In this document: in pieces, positions 21,820 to 35,800 of the stretch
Layout: the number at the start of each line of letters is the position of its first letter
Position numbering within the stretch: the first letter of the stretch is position 1
Assembly: GCF_037975245.1 (NCBI RefSeq)
Contig: NC_092574.1
Coordinates: 20,655,213-20,719,212 of the forward strand
DNA length: 64,000 nucleotides
Reading direction: 5' to 3'
Source: Apostichopus japonicus
Lineage: Eukaryota; Echinodermata; Holothuroidea; Aspidochirotida; Stichopodidae
Program-made: the position numbers and the translations under genes
The notes under the pieces: generated by a model
Told to the model about the DNA's origin: nothing
Database searches by the model: none
What the model saw: only the letters and a program-made list of their open reading frames with translations

Positions 21820-24800
21820 ATGTCTGCGGTATGTAATACAGTATTTTTGCATTAAAAGCAGTACTTATTGGCGTCTTGGAGGTGATCTCGTCGTTACTTT
21901 AGCAGAGTAATGGCGGAAGCCAAATTGTGTTTCATTTTCAGGTATACGTACCGTGAGTACTACTTGCACGAACTGCAATGTACTGTAACTGCTATGGGCT
22001 ACTGTGCCTCTAGTTGACTTAAAGCAATTTGCAAATTTGCAAATTGCAGAAGTTGTTTAACGAGGAGTGATTTTGGTAGCAAATTACAGACTTACTGTGG
22101 ATCTGAAGGAGTAGAAAAAAAATTGATGATTGCTAATTGGGAGTTATATTTCGGTGCAACTTCTTTTTAGTTTTGTAGGCTGGAGGATAATCAAAAGGCA
22201 GGTTTTTTCAGAGGCTTGCGCAGGTCAAGGTGTCAAATTGCGGGTCAAACCTGCAGGTACAATTATAGAATACAGGGCCATTCAGTAACTCTTCCCAGCA
22301 TCCGGATGCGCGGATGCGCGGTGTGTCTGTACATGTCCGTACACGTACAGTATGACGCCCTCTAAAATTCCATCACGTATTTCATTTTGACTCCGCATCC
22401 GCGCATCCGCGCATCCACCCCGGGAGTACTAGGAAAGGACTTAGATAATTTTCGAAAGTTTCCCCATATACGATACACCATCACGTATTTCATTTTGACT
22501 CCGCATCCGCGCATCCGCGCATCCACCCCGGGAGTACTAGGAATGGACTTACAATTTTCGAAAAGTTTCGACATATACCATCACGTATTTCCAATACTGA
22601 AAGTCCCGTATGTACGAAGATATTCCACATCAATAGTGTGTCGTTCTTAAAAGGCATCCGTACATGTGTGACGCCCTCTAAAATTCCACCACAGAAGTAC
22701 TAGGAAAGGACACTCCGCATCCACGCATCCACTCAAAAAGAAAGAACTGGGACTTTGACATTTTATACTCACATACGTACTGGGGTGAGACTAAGCATCC
22801 GCGCATCCGGATGCTCAGATAGTATCATCGAGTGGCCCTGTATTCTATAATTACTCCAACCTGCAAACTGCAGGTCACTTGGGAGCTCTGTTTCAAGGCC
22901 TAGTGTATAGGTCAAATGAAACTCACCGTTTTAATATTCTGTTGTCCAGCATAAACTTGTTGAACTCCCCTACTCGCTCTGTGCAAATTCCAATTTCTGA
23001 ACTCTCCGTAAAAACTAGGCTGAAGAGTAACGTACATGAAATAAATAGGTCTGAGTATTGCAGTTAGTAGCACTAGTCTCTAAATTAGGTTATGTGGTTT
23101 GTGCCAGTGTAATCTGGGACCCTCATCAGAAAATCCACACAGAATCCTTGGAAAAAGTTCAACGACGAGCTGCCAGGTTCGTCAAAAATGAGTATAGTCG
23201 CTTTAGTAGTGTCACAGACATGTTAAAAGATCTCAACTGGGATACTCTTGAAAACAGAAGATCCAAAGCACGACTTGTTACCATATACAAAGAGACTCAT
23301 GGCCTGATCCCAAGCAACATAAATAACCTTCTTGAAGACAAAGAAAAACCAACTACACGTCAATCTCACAGTTTGAATTATAAAGTTCCTCAAGCTCAAA
23401 AGAACTGTTATAAATATTCGCTTTATCCTCGCACCATTCCTCAGTGGAACGCACTCCCACCTGATCTAAAATCAGCACCAAACACCGCCTCCTTCAAGTT
23501 AATGCTGGGAAGTCAGCAGCATCATTAGCCAGCTTGGAGGACTGCACGTCAACAGCCACATCAGGGGCGATTTGTGCAGTATTACACCAAGACCAAGACC
23601 AAGGCCTATCAAATGCATAATTACCCAAATATGTTACATTATTTGTAATTTTGATATAACATAACCATGCACTGTTTCAAATCTGAATGACACATTGAAC
23701 GATTGTTTTGAAGACTTTGATTGTTTATCCAGACATGATTATGCATTACATTGCTCAATTTTTTTCACAACAGTGACATGAGGTCACTGACTATGAGCCA
23801 GCCTTGTTACATGATCTGCTCATAGTCATACATGTGTAATTCTGTGCTTCATTGTACAGTAGTTCAATTTAAAATCTCTTTCAATTAGCAACCTGGGTAC
23901 AAGGACTGTCCATCATTTATTCTTACAAGTGTTCACCAACGTAACCCTGTACAGTAACTCCATTGCAGATGTGTTTAATTGCGTGTGAAAACTGAGGTAC
24001 TGTAGCAGAGGTTGGAGTAAGCATATCACATAGGTTTATCTCTGTACAGTCTTCCAGCTTGTGAGAAGGAAAGATAGTTCTCTCTTAAGAATATATACAT
24101 TATCGTTTTTCCAGGATTCCATCTTGAAGCTTGATCAAGCCTGCTCTGCTGCAGAAGAATTCCAAAAGCTATTCTATGAGTCGTTTGACAAGAGAAGAAC
24201 GGTTTGTAAACTTATTTGATAACCTTGAGATTTCATGCACTGAAAAATATTGTTAGCACCATCTTTGTGTTTTTTTTTCCTTTCCTGATGTCAATTAAAT
24301 GTCTTTATACTAATCGTGTGGCTAGATGAGCACAAGACTATGAAGTTATGTACATAGTTGATTTCTGCTTAGTATTTGAATCGACAGTATACTTCAACCG
24401 TATACAGTCAATCGATTCAATAACAATTACTGACATGTTTTCCATGCACATTTGTTAGACTCTCATTAAGTAAATCCTTAAAAAAAAAGAATATTAGATA
24501 AACAAAGTGCTTATCATTAATTCAATTTGGAAAATGAGTAAAATGACCACTGGAATTATAACCTATTGCTCTTTGTAAAAATACAATCAGATAAATCAGA
24601 TTTTACATTCACTGTGCTTCTTCATATAAAGCTTGTATTTTTTTTACTTTCTGAAGTTATCCAAGGGTATATAGAAGGTATTTAAAAAGTGAATAGATAA
24701 TAACGACATAGACATTGCATGTATTTTTAGGACTATTTCTACCATCCATTCTAGTATTACAAGATACTTCTTCTTCCAACTGACGCAACTTCAGTATTAA

Positions 24801-25658
24801 TGACATTTGATGATATTTCATATTCAGCATATATTTTATTTCTTTTGGCCTGTTCACAGGTATTAGACAAACTTTACATGGAAACAGCTACAATGGTTTG
24901 GAATGGAAATTTAGTGGAAGGATCCAAGAAAATAGTGGAATTTTTAGAGAATCTACCTGTGAGTGAGCATACCATTGATCTTCTGGATTGCCATCCAATT
25001 CTAGGTGAGTTTAAATTTATGGACATCAGAGAAATTTCATTATTGCAATTAACAAAATATTATAATGCTCTCCACAAAAAGAGAAGAAATTTTTTGTTTA
25101 TAATTATAGAGAAATTTTGCAAAATGTTTTATTTTGAAATTTGTCTTTCTTAGCTTTTTTGTTTTAAAAAAAAAAAAAATTAAGAAGAGACATTTGAATT
25201 AACAAAAGGATTTTTGGCATTGAAATACCAAATATAAACATGCACTGGATTTCTAAATCTTTCACCCAACTTATGATCCAAGGGAATGGATGAACAGCAG
25301 GAAACTGCAACCAGCATTTCTATTTGTAATATCTATCCACTTAGGTTATGACAAGATGTGTAGAGCGGAGGTTCTCATACATTTGAGATTTTTGTTGTAT
25401 ACTTTCTTAATATCTTTCCTTCCAATTCTGGATCTTGTATTCAAGACTTCCCAATTTACAGCCTTTGAGACTATACCATATCTCTATATCTGCCCTCTAG
25501 ATTCAGTTACGAACGGACAAACTTCAATAATGGTTGTCGCTGGAGGCAAGGTCCGCTTTCAAGGTAATAAAACATTCCCTTTCAACGAAAACTTTGTGCT
25601 GACATCGCAGCAAGGAAAATGGAAGATTGCATCCAATACGTTCAGATACTTCGAATGA
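21820..25658 (+). CDS. NXT1: NTF2-related mRNA export protein (NXT1/NXT2, p15)
   Basis: Four coding exons, every junction GT-AG and in phase: 21820-21828, 24115-24201, 24860-25004, 25501-25658, giving 132 residues (human NXT1 has 140). Diagnostic matches are DQACSAAEEF near the start, LYMETATMVWNG in the middle and GNKTFPFNENFVLTSQQGKW near the end. The family has a single NTF2-like domain and forms the small subunit of the NXF1 mRNA-export receptor at nuclear pores. The first exon supplies only MSA before a GTATGT donor. It is the least certain part, chosen because it gives the right start and phase. Intron 1 (2.3 kb) holds a TIR element and a LINE fragment. Whether it is NXT1 or NXT2 cannot be decided, since invertebrates usually have one gene. 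Confidence 0.88.
22261..22852. mobile_element. MITE with perfect 20-bp terminal inverted repeats
   Basis: AATTATAGAATACAGGGCCA at 22261-22280 is repeated exactly inverted at 22833-22852, in NXT1 intron 1. Just inside both ends are inverted GCATCCGGATGC-type blocks. The interior holds a tandem duplication of about 110 bases: CATCACGTATTTCATTTTGA, GCATCCGCGCATCC and CCCCGGGAGTACTAGGAA occur in order twice, from about 22370 and about 22482. No coding capacity. Target duplication not clear. Confidence 0.8.
23085..23600 (+). pseudogene. CR1/L2-type LINE 3' end (ORF2 C-terminus and tail)
   Basis: The open frame encodes WDPHQKIHTESLEKVQRRAA and SLYPRTIPQWNALPPDL, the typical C-terminal end of CR1/Jockey-like ORF2 proteins. 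After the stop comes TGCAGTATTACACCAAGACC with repeated CCAAGA, the short 3' tail such elements use for priming. It is 5'-truncated and sits in NXT1 intron 1, in sense orientation. Confidence 0.8.
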
Positions 25659-26444
25659 CCGATTCTCCGTTGAACGATTAGATGGAAGGACACTCAAGAT
25701 TATGAACTTGGAAAAAGAAATATCATTTTTGAGGTATTTAGAGAGTTGTACGTGACACGGCTGACATATCAAATCCGTTGGCGTCTGAACGTCTGTGCTG
25801 GTGGACGTGAAAAACGTCCTACTTTGAAGAAACACTATTTATTCTCAAAGTGATTCTGTTACGTTGAAGAACCACCACAATAGACTGCAAGGTGAATTAT
25901 TGACGTGTCGATCTCTGTCATCTTAGATACCCATGGTGTGGTAAACCATGATGCTGTAAACCATGATGCGGTAAACCATGGTGTGGTTAACCATGGTGTG
26001 GTAAACCATGGTTTGGTAAACCAGGCTGTTTCCAGTTATGTCTTGTTGCATAGTGACAGATGATTCAAGAGTTAACGATAGAAACAACATTGATGTAGAA
26101 ACAACTGCTGTGGTTGTAATTAACAGCATAAAGAAAGTTTATTTGCCTTACAAAATGGGAAATAATTTTACTAGTATTGCATCTAAAAATTCATACTGCC
26201 AGTTCGAATGCTTTGAAGCAGTGTGGTGTGTGTACAGTGGTACTGACGTTAGAAATTGTCACGTCTTGGTTTGCATATGGCTAGGCTAGATGTTTAGTAC
26301 AGTGATTCAGACATATATTGATAGGGGAGGGGTGGCAGACCTCTGTTCAGTCATGTTGAGAATTGTTGCTTATGGGCAGCAACAAGCCCACATTAAGAAT
26401 AATTGCCGTGAACATTATTGGGGGAGAGGGATGGGCATCCGGAA
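25659..26444. other. NXT1 3' flank
   Basis: No gene seen apart from the 15-bp tandem repeat at 25931-26023. This is probably NXT1 3' UTR and flank, although no clear poly(A) signal was fixed close to the stop. Confidence 0.4.
25931..26023. repeat. 15-bp minisatellite, six copies
   Basis: The unit CCATGGTGTGGTAAA occurs six times with one to three changes per copy. Being a multiple of three, it leaves an open frame with a five-residue period, not a gene. Confidence 0.9.
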
Positions 26445-27493
26445 AAGCAGATTTCCTTGTATTTGCCCTGTGCATTTGAGTACATGGCTTACAGGACGTT
26501 AATATTTTGTGTTCATGTATGCCATTAGTTTTCACATTGCTAACAAAACCCTTTGCTGTTTGTCAGTGTTTGAATAGAGGTATGGGTTAAGTCTTTGATT
26601 GCTTCTATGTGAGTAGTTCAAATCTACAATTTCAAAATTTGTTTATACCCGGCGGTTCTGCTCATTACTTGCAGTTCAGAATCGACATTGACAGTTTGAA
26701 CAAAACGTTACAAACTCTAGACACCTATCAAAGAAAATAAAGAATGGAGAAGCACTTGCTGTTTTATATGGTCATCTTTATACTTGCTAAGCAAGAAACT
26801 ACTTTGATTTTTGGTTTTCATTATCTTGTCTTTAGTGTAATATAAATTTGGACTTTTGCTTGAAAACTGAATGTATGTAATAACAATCAATGGATGCCTT
26901 CATAGAGTTAATGGTCTACAGTAGTGTAATTACCCCCCTAATATGCCGGAAACCAAAAGCAATGTTATCTTTACACCAAGCAGATTTTCTTATATATGCC
27001 CCGTGTATTTGAATGCTAGTAAAGGACGTTAACATTTTCTGTTCATGTATGCCATAAGCTTTCACATTGCTAACAAAAACCCTTTGCTGTTTGATATAAA
27101 GGTATGGGTTAAAAGTCTTTTGACTGTTTCTATGTGAAGAGTTCAAATCTACAATTTCAGAATTTGTTTATACTCGACGGTTCTGCTCATTACTTGCAGT
27201 TCAGAATCAACAGTTTGAATGAAACGTTACAAACTCTGGACACCTATCAAAGAAAATAAAGAAGGGAGAAGCACTTGCTGTTTTATATGGTCATCTTTAT
27301 ACTTGCTAAGCAAGAAACTACTTTGATTTTTGGTTTTCATTATCTTGTCTTTAGTGTAATATAAATTTGGACTTTTGCTTGAAAATGGAATGTAATAACA
27401 ATCAATGGATGCCTTCATAGAGTTAATGGTCTACAGTAGTGTAATTACCCCCCTAATATGCCGGAAACCAAAAGCAATGTTATCTTTACACCA
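26445..27493. repeat. tandem duplication, about 0.53-kb unit
   Basis: Copy 1 (26445-26978) and copy 2 (26979-27493) share AGCAGATTT at the start, then GTTCATGTATGCCAT, CTTTGCTGTTTG, CACTTGCTGTTTTATATGG and TTATCTTTACACCA at the end. They differ by small indels and scattered substitutions. AATAAA (in GAAAATAAAGA) is present in each copy near 26735 and 27253. Confidence 0.9.
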
Positions 27494-28589
27494 ACATTGC
27501 AATCACTAAAAGTAGATTACCTCACTGAGGGATTTCAAGTGTCCCAAGTTGGTGCCATGAGGCATACATACACCCCCCCCCCCCCAATTGAGGTACAGAA
27601 TGTATGAAAGCTAACAAGGACAATGGACTTGATAACAGAAAAAATATTTAATCTGTCCACGAGCTCTGAAAACTAAATAAATCTTCCATCATCTGGCTAA
27701 CCATCAGAAATTTCACTACCCAACTTTAGAGTCGCTCAAACCCAACGGCAACAAAGAAACAGGCAAAAGAAAACAGGTCAATTACTTTGCAGTCATTATT
27801 AATTTATTAGTTTGGTATCAAGCCCATCTCTTCAAGAGAGAAAGGATAATATATTACAACCAAACATACATTTCAAGACTGCTAATCAATATTTAACAAT
27901 ACAAAAAATGAAAAAAGTAGAGGGGGGGGGGAGAAAAAAATAGTAAATACTATACAAATATCCCAAAAAGGCAGCATTGAAAAACTAAATATTATACACC
28001 AAGTTTGCAATGGACAAAGAATGGAAGATGTTTTGATTGTGGAATTTTGACATTCGGATAGCTCTCGATAATGAAAACGGCTCTCCGTTATAATAGATAG
28101 CCAAGTTAGATCTGACAAGCCATGAAATTGGAGCTTGACTGGTTAGGCTTTCTTTATTTACTCTCCATATACAGTATGTTTACATTAGGATAACTACAAC
28201 TGTGTTATTCATAATTACAATTTTGTCATAGCTTTCTCAAGTTGTGGTGTAACATTCCTTAAAATCATTAAGTTCCTCAATAGAATCTGTAGAACAGTTG
28301 AAAATTCAATTGAATATTTTTAAATGAAGTTCATATATATCTTCATTGTCATCTGATTTCAATTCACCAAAGAGCTACCAAACTCTGGATTGAGAGAAAA
28401 AATAATAATTTGGGGTAAACTTGAGCATTAGGTAATTCTAACAGTTACACTGAAAATCTTGTGTATGGATGGTGAATGAGGAATTGTTCATACTTTTAAG
28501 AAAAACATTCACATAAATTTAATAAATGTTTTCTATCACTTTGGGAACAAATGACTCCAGTTTCTGTATACATTTTCATCACCAGACAA
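27494..28589. other. intergenic, no gene seen
   Basis: AT-rich with poly-C near 27570 and poly-G near 27925. No supportable gene. Confidence 0.5.
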
Positions 28590-28965
28590 GTAGTAGTAGT
28601 AGTAGTAAGTTGAGTCTCGTCTATCCGGCATGCTCAGTGATTAACCTCCGCCAAGTATCACGATCTTGCACGATCTTGCGAAGGTTTATTGCTTCCTCGA
28701 AATTGTTAATGTTAACGTCCTTAAATTGCGACTTTATTTTTCCAAGCAAGGTAGTCACGGGCCTTCCTACTGGTTTAGCAGTATGTCTCAATGCTTCTCT
28801 TAAAGTAACCTTTGCTGGAGCGTCCCTCCTGGAGTCTTGCTACATCACCGAAAAATCTCAATCTTCTATGTGCGACTATGGATGACCAAGGTGTTTGGTT
28901 GGCTTCATTGTAGAGATCATCGTTTGATAACCAATTGACAATACTGTACCAACATTTTTCCATTT
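28590..28965 (-). pseudogene. non-LTR retrotransposon 3' end (RTE-like ORF2 C-terminus)
   Basis: The minus strand encodes NDDLYNEANQTPWSSIVAHR, then RLRFFGDVARL. After a frame slip another frame gives APAKVTLREALRHTAKPVGR, then DRDTWRRL, and a stop, followed by a TAC microsatellite (28590-28607) where the element ends. The order (TPW, RLRFFG, GRP, RDTWRR) is typical of endonuclease-type LINE C-termini. The frameshift shows it is dead. Confidence 0.7.
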
Positions 28966-29816
28966 ATATGGATTTTTTAACCAATTGTTTTTTACAAATG
29001 TTGGCTGAGTAGGGCCTTAAATTATTCTATATATGATACATTATACTGAGAGGAACCTAACCATTTTCTACACTGAATCAGCAACAAGGAAATATCCAAA
29101 CAATTCTTGCAAAATTTCTTACATTTGGAAGAAATGTAAATTTCTTACAAACGGTTACATCAATAAGAACTCTTGATAGAATGTTTAACTGCATAGTTAA
29201 GTTGCTGATTTTTAATCTAATAATGGCAAAACTATTCCTCCAACTGTCGTAACATGTAGTGAAAGTTTCTTCATTCAAAAATATTTCTATGAAGCCCCAT
29301 TTTCTTTAATTTATTTCAAAGGTGCTACAAAATATAAACTGTACCACCCTTTTGATGGCAAACAGGAAAGGTTATAGAAGAAATCCAAGTAGGACACATT
29401 AAAATACAAACACATCGCAGACCGACCCATCCAAATACCATCTCTGGATTAGCCCATCTACTTAAGAATTTAAGTAATGAGTCAAAGATATTAATCTTAT
29501 TACCGAGATAATTTGGGAGATTTAACAGAGAGCATTCAAAACGATTTTCTGCGTCAATTATTTTTTGGCAGAGTTCAATCTCGCAAACATACATCCTACC
29601 GTTGGCTCTTAACCGAAATTACTACTGCAGAAACTGCCACCACAAGTTGAGAAAAAAGCAAGAAAAAAAACCCATCCATTCGTCCGTAGTTTTCAAAAAA
29701 TCTTCAACACAACATACATAAACTGAGTGTGGGCGGGCCTAGACATTCTTATCACAAACTGGGCCATTGCATCATCTTGTCCTTTCAGATGGAAAAGTTC
29801 ACCTCTCTCTCAAACC
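28966..29816. other. intergenic and probable RRM1 3' UTR
   Basis: No gene seen. A minus-strand AATAAA (TTTATT on plus) near 29313 could end the RRM1 transcript, giving a 3' UTR of about 500 bases. Confidence 0.4.
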
Positions 29817-32800
29817 TCAGCCGCTACAACTCAAACAGGCTTCTTTATTCTCTATTGAGCAGAGCATGGCGGCCTCGTTGGCCGCCTTATCGGACTCGGA
29901 AACTGGGTTGGCTGCGGTTGTCGTGGTCGCCTGTTGTGCCTTTTGTTTGTCGAGAGTGAATTTGATTGGGTCTGCCGCTGGCCTGGTTCTCAGGTAGTAC
30001 ATGCCGGTCTTCAGGCCCTGTTCGAGGCAAAAGAAATATGATGACATATTTGCAAAAGGCATACATACAATTGTAATACTTATTTTGAAGAGAACAAAAA
30101 ATTCTTCTTTTAGATAAATAAACCCCATCTCAATATCTTGGCCCTTAATTGATGGACTGTCAACTCATGTAATTGGCTTTATAACCTTTCTCCTGGAAGT
30201 TAATCACAGTAGGCGGTCTGTGCTATCATACATGCAGATGTTCTTTTAAAAAGTTAGGCTTTTATAATATTCTTGTTGAATTTATCATTGAATCCTCATA
30301 CATTTTGGTTTGGCTGCTCTATAAGCTGTCAATGTTTCACTGTAGCTAGAATTTCATCAAAGTGAAAATCTTTTTGTAGAATTTACTTTTTTTAAATAAT
30401 TTTACAATGTATTAATGATTGAAATTGTATGAAGAGAAAAAGACATGTCAAGCTCAATTGCCCTGATGACATCACTCATTTTGCTGTTGCCAGATGCATT
30501 AATCAAATATCAACTATTTTCTGAAAAACAATTCTTTGCAGTGCAAACCTTTTAGCAATTTTGCTAAGCAAATCAACTCCACCCACTAGACTACCCTTTT
30601 CAATAGTGCAAGAATATTTTTCAGAGGAAAAAAGCAGTTTTCATAAATATAATAAATATATCCTCTAAGTTTCACACAACCTTTGATGTTTTAACAATGA
30701 CACGGGGCGCAATCAAGTGAAATTCAAAAGTATTTGACATGTCCCGATCCTTAACAAAGACGTAACTCATTTCATTTATTCATTCCAGTATAGATGTTCT
30801 GTATAGATGTAAAATTTATAAAGAGGAGTCATAAATACATTAACAGAACAATAACTAATATAAAAGAGGGAATTTAAAAAAAATTACTGTCCGATCTCAG
30901 ACTTACAGTTTTCCATGCGTAGAAGTGCATGGATGTCAATTTTCCATAGTTTGGTTCAGCAATGTGGACATTCAGAGATTGGCTTTGATCAATGTAAGCG
31001 CCACGATCTGCGGCCATCTTGATTATAGTCTTCTGTGAAATTTCCCAGACAGTCTTGTAAAGGGCTTTAATATCTCTGGGGATACCTTCGATGTTCTGAA
31101 GAAAACAGAGTAAAAATATAAAGAAAGTAACAGAGTAGGTTGGTTTCATCATTTTCGGTCAGTTTTTTTGTGTTCATTGCAATGTGTCTATATGTATACA
31201 TATTTATACATACATTTATGTTCAATGCAATGCAATTTATACAGTCTCACAGAATACAAACTACATAATCTGGCAGTGATCTTTACGACTGTTAGAGCGA
31301 CCACAAATGTGGGAGAAGCTTGCAAGGGCTTCTGGATTACAACTTATGTGTCGGGAGGCTTCCAATTCAATGTTTTAAATTTTTGGAATTTTGTCAATTT
31401 CGAAGTCATTTTGAGATGGGAAAACCATAGATTGTTCTTGGGATGAAAAACCCACCTAACTATGCCCCAACCAGGGATCAAACTCCCGAACCTCACGATT
31501 GCTAAGCCTCATTGCTTCAAATGCCACCGCCTTATTCTACTCGGCCACAGCACCGGTATAACGGTTTCAATACAAGTGTTGTCATGGTAACATTCACCTG
31601 CAAATGTCAGGACTCTCTAAAACAATAGGGTTGAAGGAACTTACCTGGATGGATCCATTGTTTGCTATCAGCAAGTTCTTCATGTCATCAGACCAGAGGC
31701 CGCTCTCAGTCAAATCTTTCAGCAGATGATGGTTGACCACCTGTAAAAGAAAATGAGGTCTCTTTTAAAAATCAAATTTATTAAAAAAGCTTGCTTTGTG
31801 GATCCAAGAGTGTATCTGAGTTTAAAAATATTAACAAATAAGTGCAATATGACGTCTTATTTTGTAATTAAAAGGATAGGAAAATACAGGAATTCGCTAG
31901 TGTCAACAAAGGAAAAATCGTTGATACAAAAATAGCCAACTTATACCATTTATATTGAAATATTAGTTAAGCCCTAGCTCTGTATATCGGTAACTGATTC
32001 TTCTTGCTTGTGTGACTCGTATACCAGTTGAAGATAGCAAGAAGTACAGTAGATAACAACAAAAATTTTTCTAGTCAGGGGCGAAAATGCGGTTAGAATA
32101 CATCCAGTGTTCGATTTTTCCGGTATCGCATCGCAAAATGCGATCCAAAACGACAAACTTGCGAGACGTTTCCAAATCAGCATCGCACATTGTGCCGATT
32201 TGTGCGATACAAATTCCTAGTCAGATTTGGGAGCAAACACTCAAACCTTAACTTACGAACTGTCGATCACAATGTAGAAGTTATAATTTATTGAGTTTAT
32301 ACTCAATGTACAACTTATTCACTTGACCGTATAGCGAAAAAAAAACCTGAAAAAATAATATCCTACTATAGTTAAGTGTAAAGCAAATAGCCTAACCACC
32401 TCGGCGGTTACGGATCTCACGTAACTAAAAGGTTCCCTGGCAACGTGCCAAAAAAATGTTAACAAACAGGTGTTACACAGGGGATGAGCTCACAGTTGTT
32501 GGGAAGGTACCTGGGCAAATTCGCAGCACATGTACCGTGGTACAGTAGTTGGGTATAGGGTTAAACACTGCAGTTGTAAAAATGTACGCATAGTGCACGC
32601 TATTCATTGTTAGGCAGTCTAGAAACGGGGCTTTGCTGAACGTTGTTTGTTTCATAATATCGGAAGTTTTGTAAGTTGCACTTTTTAAAGATTGAAAGAC
32701 AGATTTCATCTCTTTTCATTTTATAACATAATATAGCTACTTTAACTTGTCATTTTAAAATTTTCATCAGTTTTGTGACAATTTAAATTAAAAAAGTTGT

Positions 32801-35800
32801 CAGTATTTTGCATCCTCAACTGCGAATTTTTTCATCGCCAGACATCGCAAAAAATGACAACAATTTTCGGGGGCTTTCGCCCCCAGGATCCCCACGAGGG
32901 GTTCTACCCCATGACCCCACCATAGCCCTAAGACGGGCCCCTGGACACCACGCCTTTATGCTCGCACGTTACGCGTGCTAGGCAGGCGAACACCGGCGGG
33001 AAATCGGCAGTGTGTTCGCGGGAAATTGAACAAGGTTTTCCAACACTGCTGAACTGTGCAGTTACTGTATGCATCATGTTCAAGGTTTTCACGGAGGCCT
33101 TTGAGGAAATGAATGGTTAGTACAGTGTATAAATGCTGCACTAATGCTGTGTGTAGGCCAAGGTTCACGAAGGTCATTGGTTATATTCGCGCACCGTAGA
33201 CGTGTTTTTAGATGTTACGGAGAGTCAGGTTTCCATGGATATTAATCGAAAATGAATCTGAGTTTAACTGACGCTAAAGAAATGGATCGTCTTGGGCAGA
33301 TTAACAAATCATTGCAAGTATAAATAAGTACAGGTAGCTCTGCTGTTAAAAAGAAAAGTTCAATATCGGTTTGCTGTTATCGGCAATTAGGCAAAATTTT
33401 ACCGATACCGATATGCTGCCGATATTGCAAATATCGGCCGATACCGATATTGAAAACGATTATCGTAGCAACACTAGTATAAATAATAATAATAAACAAA
33501 CATTTTCTACTTAAGACATTGATCGCCAACATTTGGTCCGTTTTGTGGTAATTTCAAAACTGCTATTCAATATTGGGGAACTGCTATGCAACAAATATAT
33601 TGTATAGCAATTGTCGAAATTTGTTGCTATGCAATTTTTTGGCCATAAGTCGAACACTGAATACATCGCGATATATATTCACCTGGAATTCTCCCGAAAG
33701 AACTCTTCTGGTGTAGATGTTACTGGTGTACGGCTCTATGGACTCATTGTTTCCCAGGATCTGGGCCGTGGAGGCTGTTGGCATTGGGGCTAACAGGAGA
33801 CTGTTACGCAGGCCGTGCTTTGCTATCTTTGCTTTCAGGGACTTCCAGTCACAGAGGTCTGTTGGTGTTACATCCCACAAGTCAAATTGCAGTTGCTGTA
33901 TTAAAGGGCAGAGGCCAAAAGAGAAGCAGAACAGAAAAAAATAATTACCAGAATGTCCAAATGCATGTTGACCTTTTCAAACAGCAAAATACATCAGGGC
34001 TCATTTAGAAACTGTCTTCTAATCATCCCAATGTGATTAGAAATTTTGTTTTGGACAACGAAAATTCACTGCGGTAATCTTGGCCGTCATCCTATGCGAT
34101 GAGTAACTTCAGAAGACCCTTGCAGCCCGCTGGGCACCAACTACTTAATTTTGTTGTTGTCAAATGACGTGCATTTTGTCACTATGTCTGGCTAGTATTT
34201 TAGAATGATGACTGTTAAAAAGCATTCACTATGAGGTGGCAATATCTGCATAAATTTACATGTTTTTTCCCTTTCGTCTTCACTTTATTTTCCATTCTTA
34301 CATTTATTTTTTTGACGTCTGAATTTGCTGTTTGGAAAAAAAAAAACTACGCTCAAGGTATCAGGTTGTCCATACGATTGCCCCCTTTAATTTGTTAATA
34401 ACCCTCTATACTTTTGATCACTTTTGCCCCAGCGACAGATTTACAAGCTTATTTCACTTAAGTTCTCACCCCTTGGCTTGTGGGACTGCCTTCGTAGGTC
34501 TTATAGGGTCCATCTTGTTGTGCCAACTCACAGCTTGTTTCAAGGGCGGCATAGTAGATGGTTTCAAAGATCTCAATATTGAGTTTCTGGGCTTCTGGAC
34601 TCTCAAATGGAAACCTCATCAGAATGAAAGCGTCGGCAAGCCCTTGAACTCCGATGCCGATGGGACGATGCCTCATGTTGGACACCTTAGCCTGAAGACA
34701 AGGCAAAATTTAAAATCAGGTAGATTTTAAGTGTTATAGAATGCATCCAAAAACTGAACTATAGAATTTACACTGTCAGAGATCAGTTCTTAGCAACATG
34801 AAAACTCATCAAATTATCTTCCCTCATCTGATGCTGGACTACCCAAAACTAAAATTTGAAGGTTACCTCAAAGCACAAAATGATTACTTAACAACAAACA
34901 TTAAATTCTCTACGATGCTACTGGAAATATTTCTGCTTTTGTACGCATGGGCTTGTATGTGTATGTAAATTGGGAAACCCAAACTATTTTAGAATACCCA
35001 AAAGAATAACGGTACATTACTCATCAAAAGTAAGTTTTGCACTTTCTGTGATAACACTATAGGACAGTATTTACGTCGTACATGGAAAACGACTCTCACA
35101 CACACCGTCATGTGAAGGTTGCACTGAAGGCAAGGACAAATTTGGGAAGTTCCTTGCAACAACAATTTTTGTTGGTCAAAACTTTGACATGCCAGCATTA
35201 CCTTAAATAATTATACCTGTTTTATTCTTAACAAAATCATTAGTTTTCTTACTGCTGCATAACATCTGTAATACAATCCAATGTGAATGCCATAAATCAG
35301 CCATCATTATTGGATATTGTGAGTGATTAATTAACTTGGACATTACAAGTTTTAAAAGTGCAAGTAATACATTGACAACTAGTCAAGCCATCCCGATCTT
35401 TGTTTTCATTAAACCATTGCACCAAGTAGTCTGCAATGAAAAATATGGTGAAAAGTATATTTTTGTACGCTCCCACTGAAGTACCCGAAACATCGGAAGA
35501 ATATTCATGCTATTTGCAAATCTCTATGATAGAGATTTGGCTCAGTTTCTGTATATATCAAGAAAACACATTACCACCTACTGCAGCATCTTTCACTGTA
35601 AGTTAATATGAACAAATTTGAACGTTCAATTCTCACCTCTGGGACTGGGTAGTAGTTGATGTCGATGATCCTGTTTAGGTTCTTGGTGATGACCTTCGTC
35701 ACTTCCGCTAGTTTCTTGAAGTCGAACGTTTTGTCTGACCTCACGTACATGGGAAGTGCAATGGAAGCAAGGTTGCAGACTGCGACCTGAAACGAAAACA

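Noticed and set aside
25290-25500. N-terminal extension of the last NXT1 exon
   Set aside because: The open frame reaches back past a clear CTAG acceptor at 25500, but the residues before it are unlike NXT proteins. It is intron.
31471-31558. Leu/Ser-type tRNA gene
   Set aside because: The 3' acceptor strand is missing and a SINE-like tail follows.
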